64,000 nt of DNA, from contig JAHDVF020001346.1 in the NCBI GenBank assembly GCA_022606425.2, positions 372,001-436,000 on the forward strand, read 5' to 3'. The stretch is from Lepidostoma basale. Lineage: Eukaryota > Arthropoda > Insecta > Trichoptera > Lepidostomatidae. The notes under the pieces were generated by a model. The model saw nothing but the letters and a program-made list of their open reading frames with translations, was not told the DNA's origin and made no database searches. This document shows positions 10,176-20,900 of this stretch, in pieces (positions within the stretch are counted from its first letter, which is position 1; each line of letters opens with the position of its first letter). A program made the translations under genes and the position numbers.

Positions 10176-10480
10176 GTCCAGAAAGAATCGTGTATAAACT
10201 CTGCTGGACAGTCTTCAAAGCGTTACATGGAATGGCACCAAGTTATGTATCGGAACCCCTAAATACAAGGAAATCCACTCTTCGCTCGGCGAACTCCTCG
10301 GCAATAGGAAGATTAGTTGAGCCGAAGCGTTGCCCCAGTACAAATTTCTGGGATCGAGCGTTTGCGGTAGCCGGTCCATCAGCTTAGAACAATCTCCCTT
10401 CACACCTCAGGTGCATAAATGATCCGACAGATTTCAGATCTAAACTGAAAACTCACCTTTTTTATACTTCATACCCAATT
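10176..10480 (+). mobile_element. CR1/L2-like LINE, C-terminal RT remnant
   Basis: Plus-strand frame reads YKLCWTVFKALHGMAPSYVS, then LRSANSS, then FWDRAFAVAGPSAWNNLP and a KTHLF block. This is the distinctive end of CR1/L2-type reverse transcriptases ('…KCLHGLAPSYL…RAFS.AGP.LWN.LP…FK..LKTHLF'). The frame breaks near 10386. No catalytic motif remains. Confidence 0.85.
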
Positions 10481-10799
10481 TAAACGTTTATACTTTTTTA
10501 CCCAATTTAAACGTTTATACGTTTATACCAAAAGTGGAAGTAGTTAAAAAACATCGTTTTATTTAATTATTGTTTATACTTTGTTCTACTATACTTTTTA
10601 ACCGATCGCTAAAATCAGATGCAGAGTTCACATTTAGATTTTTAGATTTAAAACACGTCTTAATGCGCCCTTGAGGCGATACTTCACAAAAACGGCGCTA
10701 TAAAAGTAAGCATATTATTATTTATTATTAAGATGTGATTGGACGACATTCGACATCATTTGTTTCCTTTGTTACAAAAATAAGTAATGAAATTTCCGT

Positions 10800-11290
10800 A
10801 TACGAAAGACACGAAAGAACGTTGCCCGTTTTGATGTAAATTTATTTTTCTTTAGGGTTTCAATTTCTAAACAAACGAAAGGACGATTATCTCCGCACGA
10901 GGATCCGGCGATATTGCCAAGGGACTGTAGTAGGGCCTCTTCACCTCCTCTCCAGACTCGATAGCGGGTACAAAGGCCTCTATAATAACTACGGAAAATT
11001 CGCCCGTTTTAGACGAAAAGAAAATTTCACAAAAGCCTAAAATATGCAGAGGGAGCCGGTTACAAAGGCCCTGTGCATGAGCTGTGCCGGCTATAATGGG
11101 GTTCATTATACGCCCTCCATTTTGATACATAAACCAACTGCACAGGTCAGATGCTATCAGCTGCGGCCACGGGACCCAGTACCTACCGATTGCGCCTAGC
11201 GCTTTCCACCGCTTAATTGGACGACAGTCACGGCGAGCGCGTGGCGATCATTCCTTCACTACTTTTCATACTGCACGAAACTACCCATTC
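10800..11290. promoter_or_regulatory. Single-copy GC-rich island, candidate regulatory element
   Basis: About 490 bp with no repeat relatives here. Two TACAAAGGCC words (10968 and 11070 region) resemble TCF/Sox-type ACAAAGG sites. CAGCTGCGGCCACG and AGCGCTTTCCACCGCTTAATTGG lie nearby. An 87-codon minus-strand frame is open across it without recognisable content. Function is inference from composition and motif content only. Confidence 0.35.
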
Positions 11291-11382
11291 TGTAAAAAAA
11301 ATAATGTTGTCATTTGAAATTTCATTTTAATAATGAAAATAAAATAAAAATTGTAAAAGACTAACTAACTAACTAATTCAAG

Positions 11383-11650
11383 AATTAATTGTATCTCAAT
11401 AGAGACGAAGATGCAAATTGGAAACAGAATATGGTTGATCGAGGTGTTTACAGGACTTATGACCTGTCGTTGGTTGGGTTAATACAACATTCCCCATTCC
11501 ACCTTCCTTCTTATGATCACCATGTCTGACAAACTTTTTGGAAGTTGTATATATCCAAGAATACTCTTTACGTGGCAGTTTATTCAATCTACATACTAAC
11601 GCCATCTATGAAGATTTGTGTTTATTAAGAATTAAGCCGAACATCTTTTT
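11383..11650 (+). repeat. Repeat family S, copy 2
   Basis: Same landmarks as the 7043 copy. The GCGATCGCTTTATG portion is deleted after GGTTGGGTTAAT. The 3' part reads CTAACGCCATCTATGAAGATT. Confidence 0.8.
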
Positions 11651-12205
11651 AAACTAACTAATTAACTAGAACCATCACGCCGTCTCCCCGAAGGGTTAGG
11701 CAGAATAATTGGACTACCACACTTTTCTTCCTGACATATTTCTCGCGCTTCCTCAAAATTCATACATCATGTCATGCACGCTCGTCGATTTCTCTGACTC
11801 CTCACGTGGCCGACATTCAATATTTGATTTATTTTATCGTGCCACGTTTTCCTCGGTCTTCCTCTATTTCCGGTTCCATTTACATCATTAACATATAATT
11901 TTTTTACCATTCTTTCTTTATTCATTCTTTCCATATGTCCAAACCATCTTAATGATCCTTTCGTTATTTTGTTCATGACACCATCATTCGCACCGCATTC
12001 ACTTCTTATATTTTCATTCGACACTCTATCATACGCAGAGTAACCACACATTCGTCTAAGAGATTTCATTTCTCCTGCATTTATTCTACTTTCATCCTTT
12101 TTTTGCCAGTTCCATGCTTCGCTTCCATACATAAGGGTCGGTAGAAGAACACCATTGTGCACTGCCATTCTAGCTTTTTTGGATAGGTTTTTGTTTGCAA
12201 TGACA
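11650..12205 (-). mobile_element. LINE-A 3' end, 555 bp copy
   Basis: Tail and hairpin (CCCCGAAGGGTTAGG), then the full C-terminal module, extending beyond MAVHNGVLLPTLMYGSEAWN into the 'VIANKNLSKK' codons. Frame open on the minus strand for 133 codons with 'RRMCGYSAYDRVSNENIRSE' and 'RWFGHMERMNKERMVKKLYV'. The truncation at ~12205 joins the AATGGTATATATAATTAG flank shared with 4240. Confidence 0.92.
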
Positions 12206-12411
12206 ACTAATGGTATATATAATTAGAAATCTAGATATTACTACATCTTACATACATTTTAATCGGCTTGTCTGTATCCACTCCTTTTTTTCCATTATTT
12301 ATAACTGTTTTGTGAGAATTTGATAATTTTACTGAAATCTCTTGATGGTAATTCATTTGAAATAAAAACAAGATTTTTTTTTTTTGTTAACTGCTTCCAC
12401 ATGTTTTCTTT

Positions 12412-12630
12412 ATTTTCACAGCAACCGGTTTCGCAAGACTCGCTGGCATCGATGGCCTGATGACACTGTTATAAATATACAAACAGGGGAGTAAACAAGA
12501 TTCTGTACAAAATTAATATTGAAATAATTATGCAAAATTTAATAATGTTAAATATTGATACTAATGTCACTTTAAATTTTGCTCTTAAGTACAACTGTAC
12601 ATTAATTATAATTTTGACAATTTCGCAATC
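12412..12630 (-). repeat. Family 4 hairpin-GAAAC repeat
   Basis: Shares TTATAACAGTGTCATCAGG…GCGAAACCGGTTGCTGTG and a further ~150 bp (ATTGATACTAATGTCACTTTAAATTTTGCTCTTAAGTA) with the copy at 21455-21660. No coding potential. Confidence 0.65.
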
Positions 12631-12689
12631 GATCACGACAATTGTAACAAAGTGACATATAATGAAGTGACAATCTTCGAATAAAAACC

Positions 12690-13184
12690 TAACATCACGC
12701 CGTCTCTCCGAAGGGGTTGGCAGATAGAACGAACCGCCACGTTCTTTCCTGACATACTTCCCCCGATTCCTCAACATGCACGCACGTCGATTTCTACGAC
12801 TCCCCACTTGGCCGACATTCAATATATCTTCATCTTCTTCTTACTCTTAGTTTAGGTCGTATGACCTGTTTGTGATGGTGGGCTGTCCTGGGATGATCTC
12901 TTCGGCTGCCTTCCTGGTAATATCTTGCTGCTTGGGTTTTCATCTTTAACAATTGTTGAAATTCTTGTATTCTCCATGCAATATATGATCCTTTCTTAAT
13001 TTTATTTATCACGCATTCATCCGCTTACATTTCTTTATTATTTCATCATTAGATATTCTATCATACATTGTTTTTCCGCACACCTCTTAGTGACCCCATT
13101 TCTACGGTATTTATCCTACTTTCATCCTTTTTCTGCCAACTCTAAGCTTCACTTCTAAACATAAGGATCGGCACATCAACATTG
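12690..13184 (-). mobile_element. LINE-A2-like copy split by an RTE-type fragment
   Basis: 12690-12828 is a normal 3' end (CATCACGCCGTCTCTCCGAAGGGGTTGG). Coding homology resumes at ~12985 with TGATCCTTTCTTAATTTTATTTATCACGCATTC and continues to CATAAGGATCGGCAC. The 155 bp between belongs to another retroelement (12829-12983). Confidence 0.75.
12829..12983 (-). mobile_element. RTE-like group B fragment
   Basis: On the minus strand GAAGGCAGCCGAAGAGATCATCCCAGGACAGCCCACCATCAC…AGGTCATACGACC matches the plus-strand fragment at 30860-30945. This is the 'GRPPKRW..GWTSSSQD' type of C-terminus. It begins next to CTTCTTCTT, the complement of the usual (GAA)n tail. Confidence 0.65.
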
Positions 13185-13350
13185 ATCATTCTATTAAGCA
13201 CAGAGTTTCCACACATTCGTCTAAGAGATCTCATTTCAAGTGCATTTTTTTCTACTTTCATCCTTCTTCTGACAACTCCAAGCTTTACTTCCATACATAA
13301 CGGTCGGCACTTGAACTCCATTGTGCACTGTCATCTTTGCTTCACTCGAT
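13185..13350 (-). mobile_element. LINE-A fragment, second adjacent piece
   Basis: CACAGAGTTTCCACACATTCGTCTAAGAGATCTCATTTC through CATAACGGTCGGCACTTGAACTCCATTGTGCACTGTCATC repeats the RRMCG…VHNGV region already covered by the previous copy, so this is a separate insertion or a local duplication. Confidence 0.75.
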
Positions 13351-13477
13351 ATTTTTAGTAGTATTTTTTTTTTAAAAAGACTAACAACAAAGATTTAAAT
13401 CAATGACATTAGAATTTATTTTACAATCTTCAATGTGAGCAGAAAATAGCTCATTATTATGAAGAAGGAATCTGGTC

Positions 13478-13548
13478 GTGTCCAGGCTCGAACCCAAGTC
13501 CCCTGGATCAGGAGCCAAGCGTTCTATCCCCTAGACCACCACCCGATT
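13478..13548 (-). repeat. tRNA-like sequence, probably SINE head
   Basis: The minus strand reads GTGGTGGTCTAGGGGATAGAACGC (D-arm/A-box like), an anticodon-arm-like CTTGG…CCAGG pair, and GGGTTCGAGCC (B-box like). The T stem does not pair properly and the anticodon loop is 8 nt, so this is not a functional tRNA. It lies just upstream of a LINE-A tail. Confidence 0.5.
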
Positions 13549-13561
13549 AAATAAAATAAAA

Positions 13562-13926
13562 GTAAACTAACTAACTAACTAACCATCACGCCGTCTCCCC
13601 GAAGGGGTAGGCAGAAAGAATGGACTGCCACACTTTTCTTTCCTGACATATTTCTCTCGATTCCTCAACATTCATAAATCGTGTCATGCACGCGCGTCGA
13701 TTTCTCTGACTCCTCACATGGCCGACATTCAATATTTGATTTATTTGATCGTGCTACGTTTTCCTCGGTCTTCCTCTATTTCTGGTTCCATTTACATCAT
13801 GAACATATAAATTTTTGTTTACCATTCTTTCTTCATTCATTCTTTACATATGTCCAAACTATCTTAATGATCCTTTCATTATTTTGTTCATGACACCATC
13901 ATTCGCACCGCATTCACTTCTTATAT
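13562..13926 (-). mobile_element. LINE-A 3' end, young copy
   Basis: Four TAAC units, then a body near-identical to 3755 and 29701 up to the NENIRSECGAND codons, where it is truncated at CACTTCTTATA. Confidence 0.92.
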
Positions 13927-13999
13927 AAAATAAAAGTATATCCGCGTAAAAAAATAATTCGCGTCCAAATTAAAATAGACAAAATCTTATTATATTCAA

Positions 14000-14400
14000 T
14001 TGCAAAAAGGCTGTACTAAAACACACCTACGCGCCGGTTGTATTATTAAATTGTATAAAAAACCCATTCACCAGCTCCGGCATAACAACAATTTCGCGGT
14101 AATATACGGAAGCAAACCTTAAACCTCCCGGGCTCGGCAAACACAGCCGGAGCCGCCTTAACTGGGAAGGAAGGTACGGTCTCTCATTGTTATTCCCTAC
14201 ATAGAGCGGCGCGGTGTTCATAAAAGAAAATAATAATCATAAAAAATCCACTGAACGGAACATATGGGGAGAGTAAACATGCGAGGGGCGAGCTGCCCGC
14301 TGCCGTGTCTGCCGCACTCTGCTCGCTTTCCTCCGCGCCCGCCCCCACGTGACAAAGGGGTTTCCACCCGGAATTTAATTTCAAGTCATCTTCTTTCAGT
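14000..14400. promoter_or_regulatory. Single-copy GC-rich island, candidate regulatory element
   Basis: GC-rich (GAGGGGCGAGCTGCCCGCTGCCG, CTCCGCGCCCGCCCCCACGTGAC) with a CACGTG E-box at 14346. It ends in a pyrimidine run plus CAG (CATCTTCTTTCAG at 14388-14400), which looks like a 3' splice acceptor. I cannot show that it is used. Confidence 0.35.
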
Positions 14401-14900
14401 AACGCAAATCGCTTGTGAAACTCCACCATCTATGATACGCGAATCACAACCGACCTTTAATTCTGAATCTCATATATTATATCATATAACCTAACCACTT
14501 CAATACCGTAAGGCCACTGGTGGCTGCTACGTAGGCGCACCATCAATTCCGTAAGGCCACTTTGCATTAAAAATGATCCCAGGAGGAATTTTAATATTTT
14601 TTTGTGTGGCTAGCAACATCTGCTAGTAGGAAGAGCAGTTCGGACGGTAACGCAAATCGCTTGTGAAACTCCACCATCTATGATACGCGAATCACAACCG
14701 ACCTTTAATTCTGAATCTCATATACTCGTATTATATCATATAACCTAACCACTTCAATACCGTAAGGCCACTGGTGGCCGCTACGTAGGCGCACCATCAA
14801 TACTGTAAGGCCACTTTGCATTAAAAATGATTCCAGGAGGAATTTTAACAATTTTTTGTGTAGCTAGCGACATTTGCCAGTAGGAAGAGCAATTCGGACG
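14401..14900. repeat. Tandem duplication, 248 bp unit x2
   Basis: AACGCAAATCGCTTGTGAAAC starts at 14401 and again at 14649, and the units are near-identical to their ends (…GGAAGAGCAGTTCGGACG / …GGAAGAGCAATTCGGACG). Inside each unit CGTAAGGCCACT occurs twice. Copy 2 differs by an ACTCGT-type insertion at 14723. Copy 1 begins exactly after the CAG noted above. Confidence 0.9.
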
Positions 14901-14999
14901 TTGAATCTAATCGACTAGGATTTGGACATTTTCAATGTCAGTGGGGCCAGTATTCATTAAAAAAATATTACAAATTCTGGAAAGAGTAATGCCTCACTG

Positions 15000-15585
15000 A
15001 CGTCGACATATTTGGGTTCCTTCTAATATGTATGATTTTCCAGTTTCATATTGTTTTATCTTATCTTTGTAACACCGTTTTGTGTCCAAATGAGTCGCCT
15101 AAATGTTTTTCGTTTTTTTTTATGTTTAATTTTGTATTATGTATAAAATAAATTAATAAATCTATACACTATCTCTGCAAGAAAAATGAACATTCTGACG
15201 TTGGTCGATCTTATTGAACAATGTATTTTTTTAGAAGTCGAGCACTAGGGTTACCACTTATGGTGAGATTGATATAAAGGAACAAAAGGATATTACTTGA
15301 ACGAATTGAATTTCAAGTGATAATTGACAAGAACTGATACAATACACTTCGATTTTTTAATGTTTGCTTAATTTTTTTTGTAAAAATGTAAAATAAACTG
15401 AAAGAAAAATTAAATATAAGAAGTTTTAATAATGCAACATGAGAAATTAAAACTTGATATATCATTTTATAAGTGAACCTTAAAGATAATGCATAAAATC
15501 CTTTAGCCCTATTTTTTTTTAAATAATTAAAACCTAACAAATAAAGTTCCTAAGCTTAAAACATCACGGTACTTTAACGGTTAAC
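15000..15585. other. AT-rich spacer, nothing recognised
   Basis: No repeat or gene signal seen apart from long A/T runs. Confidence 0.5.
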
Positions 15586-15589
15586 TAAC

Positions 15590-15945
15590 TGACTAACCAT
15601 CAGGCCGTCTATCCGAAGGAGTATGCAGAAAGAACGGACTGCGACACTTTTCTTTCCTGAAATATTTCTCTCGTGTCATTAACATTCGTACATCGTGTCA
15701 TGCACGCGCGTCGATTCACCGACTCCTCACGTGGCTGACATTCAATATTTGATTTATTTGATCTTGCCACGTTTTCCTCCGTCTTCCACTTTTTCTAGTT
15801 CCATTTACATCATTAACAAATATTTTTTTACCATTCTTTCTTTATTTATTCTCTACATATTTCCAAACCATCTAAAAGATCCTTTATTTTTTTTTTTTCA
15901 TAACACAATCATTCGCACCGCATTCACTTCTTATATTATCAGTAA
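15590..15945 (-). mobile_element. LINE-A 3' end
   Basis: CTAACTGACTAACCATCAGGCCGTCTATCCGAAGGAGTATGC. The hairpin reads CUCC-UUC-GGAU on the coding strand, with one compensated pair. The body is ~8-10% off the young copies and truncates at CACTTCTTATATTATCAG. Confidence 0.88.
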
Positions 15946-15995
15946 TGAAAATAATAGTAATAGTAATAATATCAATAATAATAATAATAAAATGA
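15946..15995. repeat. Imperfect (AAT)n microsatellite
   Basis: AATAATAGTAATAGTAATAATATCAATAATAATAATAATAA at the truncated end of the LINE-A copy. Confidence 0.8.
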
Positions 15996-16114
15996 TTGTA
16001 AAAATTATTATTAGAGCAGAAATGAAAACCTTTGAGGAATGTGTTGTAAATTTGTATATAATAGAGTTTCAAATTCAAATGTTTAAAAAAACGCAGTGCG
16101 AATTTAAGTATTCT

Positions 16115-16372
16115 GAATAAAATTATGAAAGGATTATTGAGATCGTATGGATACATGGAAAGAATAAATAAATAAATATGGTAAATAAAGTATATGCTAA
16201 CGACGTAAACGTGGCACGATCAAATCAAATATTAAATGTGGGCTACGTAAGGAGTCGGAAAAATCTACGTGCATGCATGACACGATGTATGTCACAACAT
16301 AAATAACACTGTGGCGGTCCATTTTTTCTGTCTGCCCCTTCGGGATTACGGCGTGATTGTAAATTAGTTAGT
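16115..16372 (+). mobile_element. LINE-A 3' end, decayed
   Basis: Plus-strand copy from AAAATTATGAAAGGATTATTGAGATC through ACGTGGCACGATCAAATCAAATATTAAATGTGGGC to CTGCCCCTTCGGGATTACGGCGTGATTG and a single TTAG. Frame broken by an 8-10 bp loss in the MNVEE region. Confidence 0.85.
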
Positions 16373-16799
16373 TTCACAGATAATATTTTTATACATTGCT
16401 ACAAATTTTTTATCAAATATTGTACTAACTTCCAATGGCTATACAATTCTTTATGAGTTTTAGCATCCTTGATGATTTTATTCCAGGCTCTCGATCCTGC
16501 GCCTTTTGCTCCCAACTAGCCAGAATATTATTCATTGTCTTGGACTTCCTAAAGATCTTACTCCGGTCGGTCCTGACGCCTACAAGATCGTGATTGCTCG
16601 TATAAAATGTCATAAAATGTAGAAAATGTAATCAATTCTAATTTAAACGAATGAACGATACTCATAAACCGAATTTTTATTCCTCCTTTTTCATATTACA
16701 AAGTTAACGAGAATTTTGGTGTGGAATGTATTGGAACATATTGCGGGTTAACATATTATGTACATTTTATTCGTGAAAGCAACATTTAGGCGCCTAATT

Positions 16800-17200
16800 T
16801 TTTTTTAATATGGCCTTTGGTACTCGTAAGTATGGACTCGGGTCTCGGATTATTGCAAACAGCGAAAAATTCCCGTCCCCTGCACACCGAGATAAGTAAC
16901 AAAACGTAAGCGATGTGTGCTTACTTCTCCGAGGTACGCATTTATCCCGGGCGGAGATAGCAGAAGGGGGGCGGAGAGGGGGAGTAGACCTCTTTTATTT
17001 CGCAAGGGCGGCCCCCTGAAGAAGTCGCGAACTCCAAAATAACTTACACCTGCTGGCATTGTGAATATAAACATACCACATCAAGCACAGGTCCATTGCC
17101 GGTTCATACAGAATATCCCTAGTTCATTAACCTCTCCGCGCTTACCGCCCCAACCGTGGGGCCATTGAATACATGGTCATACCGTATAGCCCCAAGCATG
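16800..17200. promoter_or_regulatory. Single-copy GC-rich island, candidate regulatory element
   Basis: Contains GAGATAAG (GATA-like), CACCTGCTGG (E-box), TTTTATTTCGC and the perfect palindrome CCCCAACCGTGGGG-type arms at ~17149-17162. There is also a TACTCGTA site at 16821. No repeat relatives and no gene signal. Confidence 0.3.
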
Positions 17201-17416
17201 GAACCGATTTATAATTTTTTGAATATTCCCATATAATGCCAAAATAAGATTCAACCGGCGACATCTAATGGTGTACGCAAAATTAAATAATTAATCGACT
17301 AGTAACTGAAAAAGATATGCTTTGTAAATATCATTTATATCTTACTACTCGAAAGATTACAAAGAATACTAGCGAAAGTTAACAAACCAATACAAATAAT
17401 GCATTCTGTTTTAAGA

Positions 17417-17580
17417 TGACCTTCGTGGCAGAGTGGCAAGAAGAGCCATGGCTACTACATTGAAGGCTCGGGTTCGATTTCCACAACGTCTTTGGTCTGG
17501 TGTAGAATTCACGTGACAATTAAATGGCGATAGATTAACAACCTAAGATTTCTAAAAGCAAATTTTATACAGTGATTGGG
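17417..17580 (+). mobile_element. tRNA-derived SINE
   Basis: ACCTTCGTGGCAGAGTGGCAAG is an A-box-like tRNA head; GGCTCGGGTTCGATTTCCAC is the B box about 55 nt later. The same head is at 38700 (minus) and 51893 (plus). The body continues TGGTCTGGTGTAGAATTCAC, which also recurs in the 38567 copy (GGTAGAATTCAC). Confidence 0.75.
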
Positions 17581-17584
17581 TTCA

Positions 17585-18229
17585 TTCGACCGTAATTCGT
17601 ATAAAAAATACGTATATATTTATGGCAAAAAAAAACGCTTAAAATATGAAGAATTTTTTTTATAATGTGTGTAGATTATGAACGTGGCAAAAATATCTTT
17701 GGTTTTCAGTTGTAATCATATCCCATTTTTCTTAACATATCTTTATAGTTTACGATAACATATAGGGTAGTTTATTTTATCATTTATTATTATTATAAAT
17801 TACATATTATTTATTTCATCAATTTAACATATTGATCCATCAATGAAATGGAGTCAAATTACTGGAGTGCTTTTATTACTTTATTTTTAAATCTCACTGA
17901 AAAGGTACAAATAAAATACTGTTTCAATTTTTATATATTTTTTTCAATTTTTATTAAGTTATATAAAGTTTGTAAATTGTAATTTATATATTTATTTTTT
18001 TCGTAGCATCGTAGCTATTGCTACGAAAAAGAGTCATAACCGATCATCATTAAGCACCAAAGCTGTTTATCGTGGTCTAACATAGTTTCGATTTAATTAA
18101 ATAGTACTATAGTGTAATTTGCGTATTAATAATTCCTCATTTTTTACAAAAATTATAAATTAATTTATTTGAAGTTGAAGTGAATTAATTATCTGAGATG
18201 GTACGGCCACGTCTTGAAACTTGCTTAAT
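17585..18229. other. AT-rich spacer, nothing recognised
   Basis: Homopolymer-rich sequence. The only structure noted is CGTAGCATCGTAGCTATTGCTACGA at 18002-18026, a short palindrome (CGTAGC/GCTACG). Confidence 0.5.
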
Positions 18230-18340
18230 CGTTTGATATTGCCAAAATGTTGTCATTACCATAGAATATATTAAAATTTCTAGAAAACAGACGTTTTCAT
18301 TCGTATTGACTAGCATTTAATACAATCTTTCATGATTTGT
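18230..18340. mobile_element. Foldback family 1, right arm only
   Basis: GTTGTCATTACCATAGAATATATTAAAATTTCTAGAAAACAGACGTTTTCATTCGTATT matches the right arm of 32766-32942. The left arm is missing. Confidence 0.75.
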
Positions 18341-18522
18341 GAATAAGTAAAAAACTAAATATATATTTTAATTTTCCAAAATATTCAATAAAAGAATTAT
18401 TCATTTTTTAAACAACTGACAAAATGTACGAATAATTATTTGAAATTAGGAAATTTGAAATTTCGAACATACGGGCTATTTATTTTTCATATAGAATTTG
18501 AATATTTATCTTATTGTAAGAA

Positions 18523-18787
18523 ACTAACTAACTAACCATCACGCCGTCTCTCCGAAGGGGTAGGCAGAAAGAATGGACTGCTACCGTTTTATTTCCTAAC
18601 ATATTTCTCTCGATTCCTCAACATTCATACATCGTGTCATGCACGTGCGTCGATTTCTCTAACTCCTCGCGTAGCTGACAATCAATATTTGATTTATTTG
18701 ATCGTGCCACGTTTTCCTCGGTCTACCTCTATTTCTGGTTCCATTTACATCGTTAACATAATTTTTTTTACCATTCTTTCTTCATTA
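18523..18787 (-). mobile_element. LINE-A 3' end
   Basis: Tail, CTCTCCGAAGGGGTAGG hairpin and body to TACCATTCTTTCTTCATTA. The truncation is only ~35 bp from the next LINE-A tail at 18820. Confidence 0.9.
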
Positions 18788-18819
18788 AGGTATTTTTATT
18801 ATATTTAAACTATAAAACC

Positions 18820-18991
18820 AAAAACTAACTAACTAACCATTACACCGTCTCCCCGTAGTAGTAGGAATTGCTTTGTCCTGACACACCTCTCTAGATTCCT
18901 CTACATTCATTCGTCGTAACATGCACGATCGTCGATTTTTTCAACTTCGAATGTGGCCAGCTTTTAGTATTGCATACATTTGGGCATGCCG
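18820..18991 (-). mobile_element. LINE-A2 3' fragment
   Basis: CTAACTAACTAACCATTACACCGTCTCCCCGTAGTAGTAGG, followed directly by TTGCTTTGTCCTGACACACCTC. About 30 bp is deleted between the hairpin and the KVWQS codons. Confidence 0.8.
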
Positions 18992-19029
18992 TTTAAAGGA
19001 TAAATATTATTTCAATATATTAAAGTAAA

Positions 19030-19290
19030 TACGGAATGGATTTGGAAATCCAGATTTCCGGTTTCGTTAACGGGTCCAAAATTGTTATCTGCGCAGGCGC
19101 GAAATGGGGGGCACACGCGGATGGTAAGAAAGGCCGTCATGTGTACGATCTTTGTTGTGTGTTTAAACTTAGACAAGCTGTAAAGCTTCGGGGGGCAAAC
19201 CGAAAGTCGAAGACGGGATGTACGGAGGACCGAGAGACGACGGAAACAAGCCGGAGGTCCTGGAATCAGGGTTGAAGGGAGCAAACAACA
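19030..19290. promoter_or_regulatory. Single-copy GC-rich island
   Basis: Opens with the palindrome TGGATTTGGAAATCCA (19037-19052). GC-rich through GGCGCGAAATGGGGGGCACACGC and CTTCGGGGGGCAAACCG. Open in two overlapping antiparallel frames, neither recognisable. Candidate regulatory element only. Confidence 0.3.
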
Positions 19291-19439
19291 CAAAAATATT
19301 AACGGAGTTACATGTAGACATTGTGCAAATGTTATTTCATGGAAATATAAATACGTATACATTTTATTTTTATTTACCTACAATAAAATAATGAATCATT
19401 ACTATGTAATATGATTAAAATGATTACTTATATAACATA

Positions 19440-19905
19440 ACTTACTAACTAACCATCACGCCGTCTCCCAGAAAGGGTAGGCAGAAAGAATGGACTGCCA
19501 CAATTTTCTTTCCTGACATATTTTTCTCGCTTCCTCAACATTCGTACATCGTGTCATGCACGCACGTCGATTTCTCTGACTCCCTCAATATTTGATTTCT
19601 TTGATTGTGCCATGTTTTCCTCAGTCTTCCTCTATTTTTGGTTCCATTTACATCGTTAACATAATTTTTTTTTACCATTCTTTCTTCATTCATTTTTTCC
19701 ATATGTCCAAACTATCTTAATGATTCTTTCATTATTTTGTTCATAACACCATCATTCGCACCGCATTAACTTCTTATATTTTCATTCAACACTCTATCAT
19801 ACACAGAGTAGCACACATTCGTTTAAGAGATCTCATTTCTATTACATTTATTCTATTTTCATCCTTCTTTTGCCAGTTCCATGCTTCGCTTCCATACATA
19901 AGGAA
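19440..19905 (-). mobile_element. LINE-A 3' end
   Basis: Tail, hairpin CCC-UUUCU-GGG, and body to GCTTCCATACATAAGG. The CACGTGGCCGACATTC block is deleted at 19585 (GACTCCCTCAATATTTG). Confidence 0.9.
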
Positions 19906-19959
19906 TATAACATATTATGCTAAATAACAAATCTTATATGCTAAGGAATATTGATCGAA

Positions 19960-20165
19960 AGAAAACATTATGTACAAAATTATGAAAAGATAGCTGCGAT
20001 TATTTAGACGAAATGATGACGACGATGAAGAAATAATGTTTTAGAAAGTATACGTTAACAATCTAAATGGAGTATGAAAACAAAGGATACCGCGGAAATT
20101 AACTGGATTAAATTTTAAAGGTCGGTTATGTTAGAAGTTGGAAGAATTGACATGCGTTTACTTCA
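19960..20165 (+). mobile_element. LINE-A2 internal fragment
   Basis: GTACAAAATTATGAAAAGATAGCTGCGATTATTTAG…AAAGTATACGTTAACAATCTAAATGGAGTATG…GGTTATGTTAGAAGTTGGAAGAATTGACATGCG follows A2 from NKIMKGSLRW to RSRKNRRACM. It stops where the foldback at 20172 begins, so that element probably inserted into it. Confidence 0.75.
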
Positions 20166-20171
20166 TAGAGA

Positions 20172-20530
20172 CTTCTCTTTTTCATTTTTATATACTTTGT
20201 ATGTACAACACTTACATAAAAAAACATTACATAGACATGTTTCGGACAACCAGTCCTTCTTCAGTGATGCATATTATAAAGATACATATTTAAAATATTA
20301 CAAAATAAATCGTTTTAACATCTGTCAGATCATGTAAACAATTTTATAATATTTTAAATATGTATTTTTGTAATATGTATCACTGAAGAAGGACTGGTTG
20401 TCAGAAACATGTCTATGTAATTTTAATTGTTTTTAATGTAAGTGTTGTACTCGTATATACAAAGTTTATAAAAAAAGAAAAAAAGAGAAATAAAGCATCT
20501 ACAATACAAAGTATGGCAAATATAGAAGAA
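20172..20530. mobile_element. Foldback family 3 element, full
   Basis: The left arm TTTTTATATACTTTGTATGTACAACACTTAC…ACATAGACATGTTTCGGACAACCAGTCCTTCTTCAGTGATGCATATTATAAAG is mirrored at 20350-20485. Beyond the right arm comes the family's one-sided tail GCATCTACAATACAAAGTATGGCAAATATAGAAGAA, also at 39710. No coding. The right arm carries a TACTCGTA insertion at 20448 absent from the left arm. Confidence 0.88.
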
Positions 20531-20611
20531 AGTTTTCTTTATGTCTATTTATAAAATACAATCAATAAATAAATAACATATAAATAATAAATAGGGAACA
20601 TATTCTTTTAT

Positions 20612-20900
20612 GGATTAATTGTATCTCAATAGAGACGAAGATGCAAATTGGGAACAGAATATGGTGGTCGAGGTGTTTACAGGACTTATGAGCTGTCATT
20701 GGTTGGGTTAAGTGCACGCTTTATGTAATACAACATTCCCCATTCTACCCTTCTTACGACCACCATGTCTGACAAATTTTGGAAGTTGTATATATGCTAC
20801 TATGTAACACCACACTTCACATGTTTTATTTAAATCTACACACTAGCGCCATCTATGAAGAATTAGAAGATTTTTTATTTACGCAATGTGAAAGGCTACC
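20612..20900 (+). repeat. Repeat family S, copy 3
   Basis: All landmarks present. GAAGTTGTATATATGCTAC at 20782 is the empty-site form of the hexamer insertion seen at 7232. Ends ACACTAGCGCCATCTATGAAGAATT. A further ~40 bp (ACGCAATGTGAAAGGCTACCGCC) is shared with the 53106 copy, so the unit may be longer than 270 bp. Confidence 0.85.

Noticed and set aside
13478..13548. Functional tRNA gene on the minus strand
   Set aside because: T stem mispairs and the anticodon loop is 8 nt; more likely a SINE head or pseudo-tRNA.
14264..14494. 76-codon frame across the 14 kb island and tandem repeat
   Set aside because: Crosses from the unique island into the duplicated unit with no recognisable protein.
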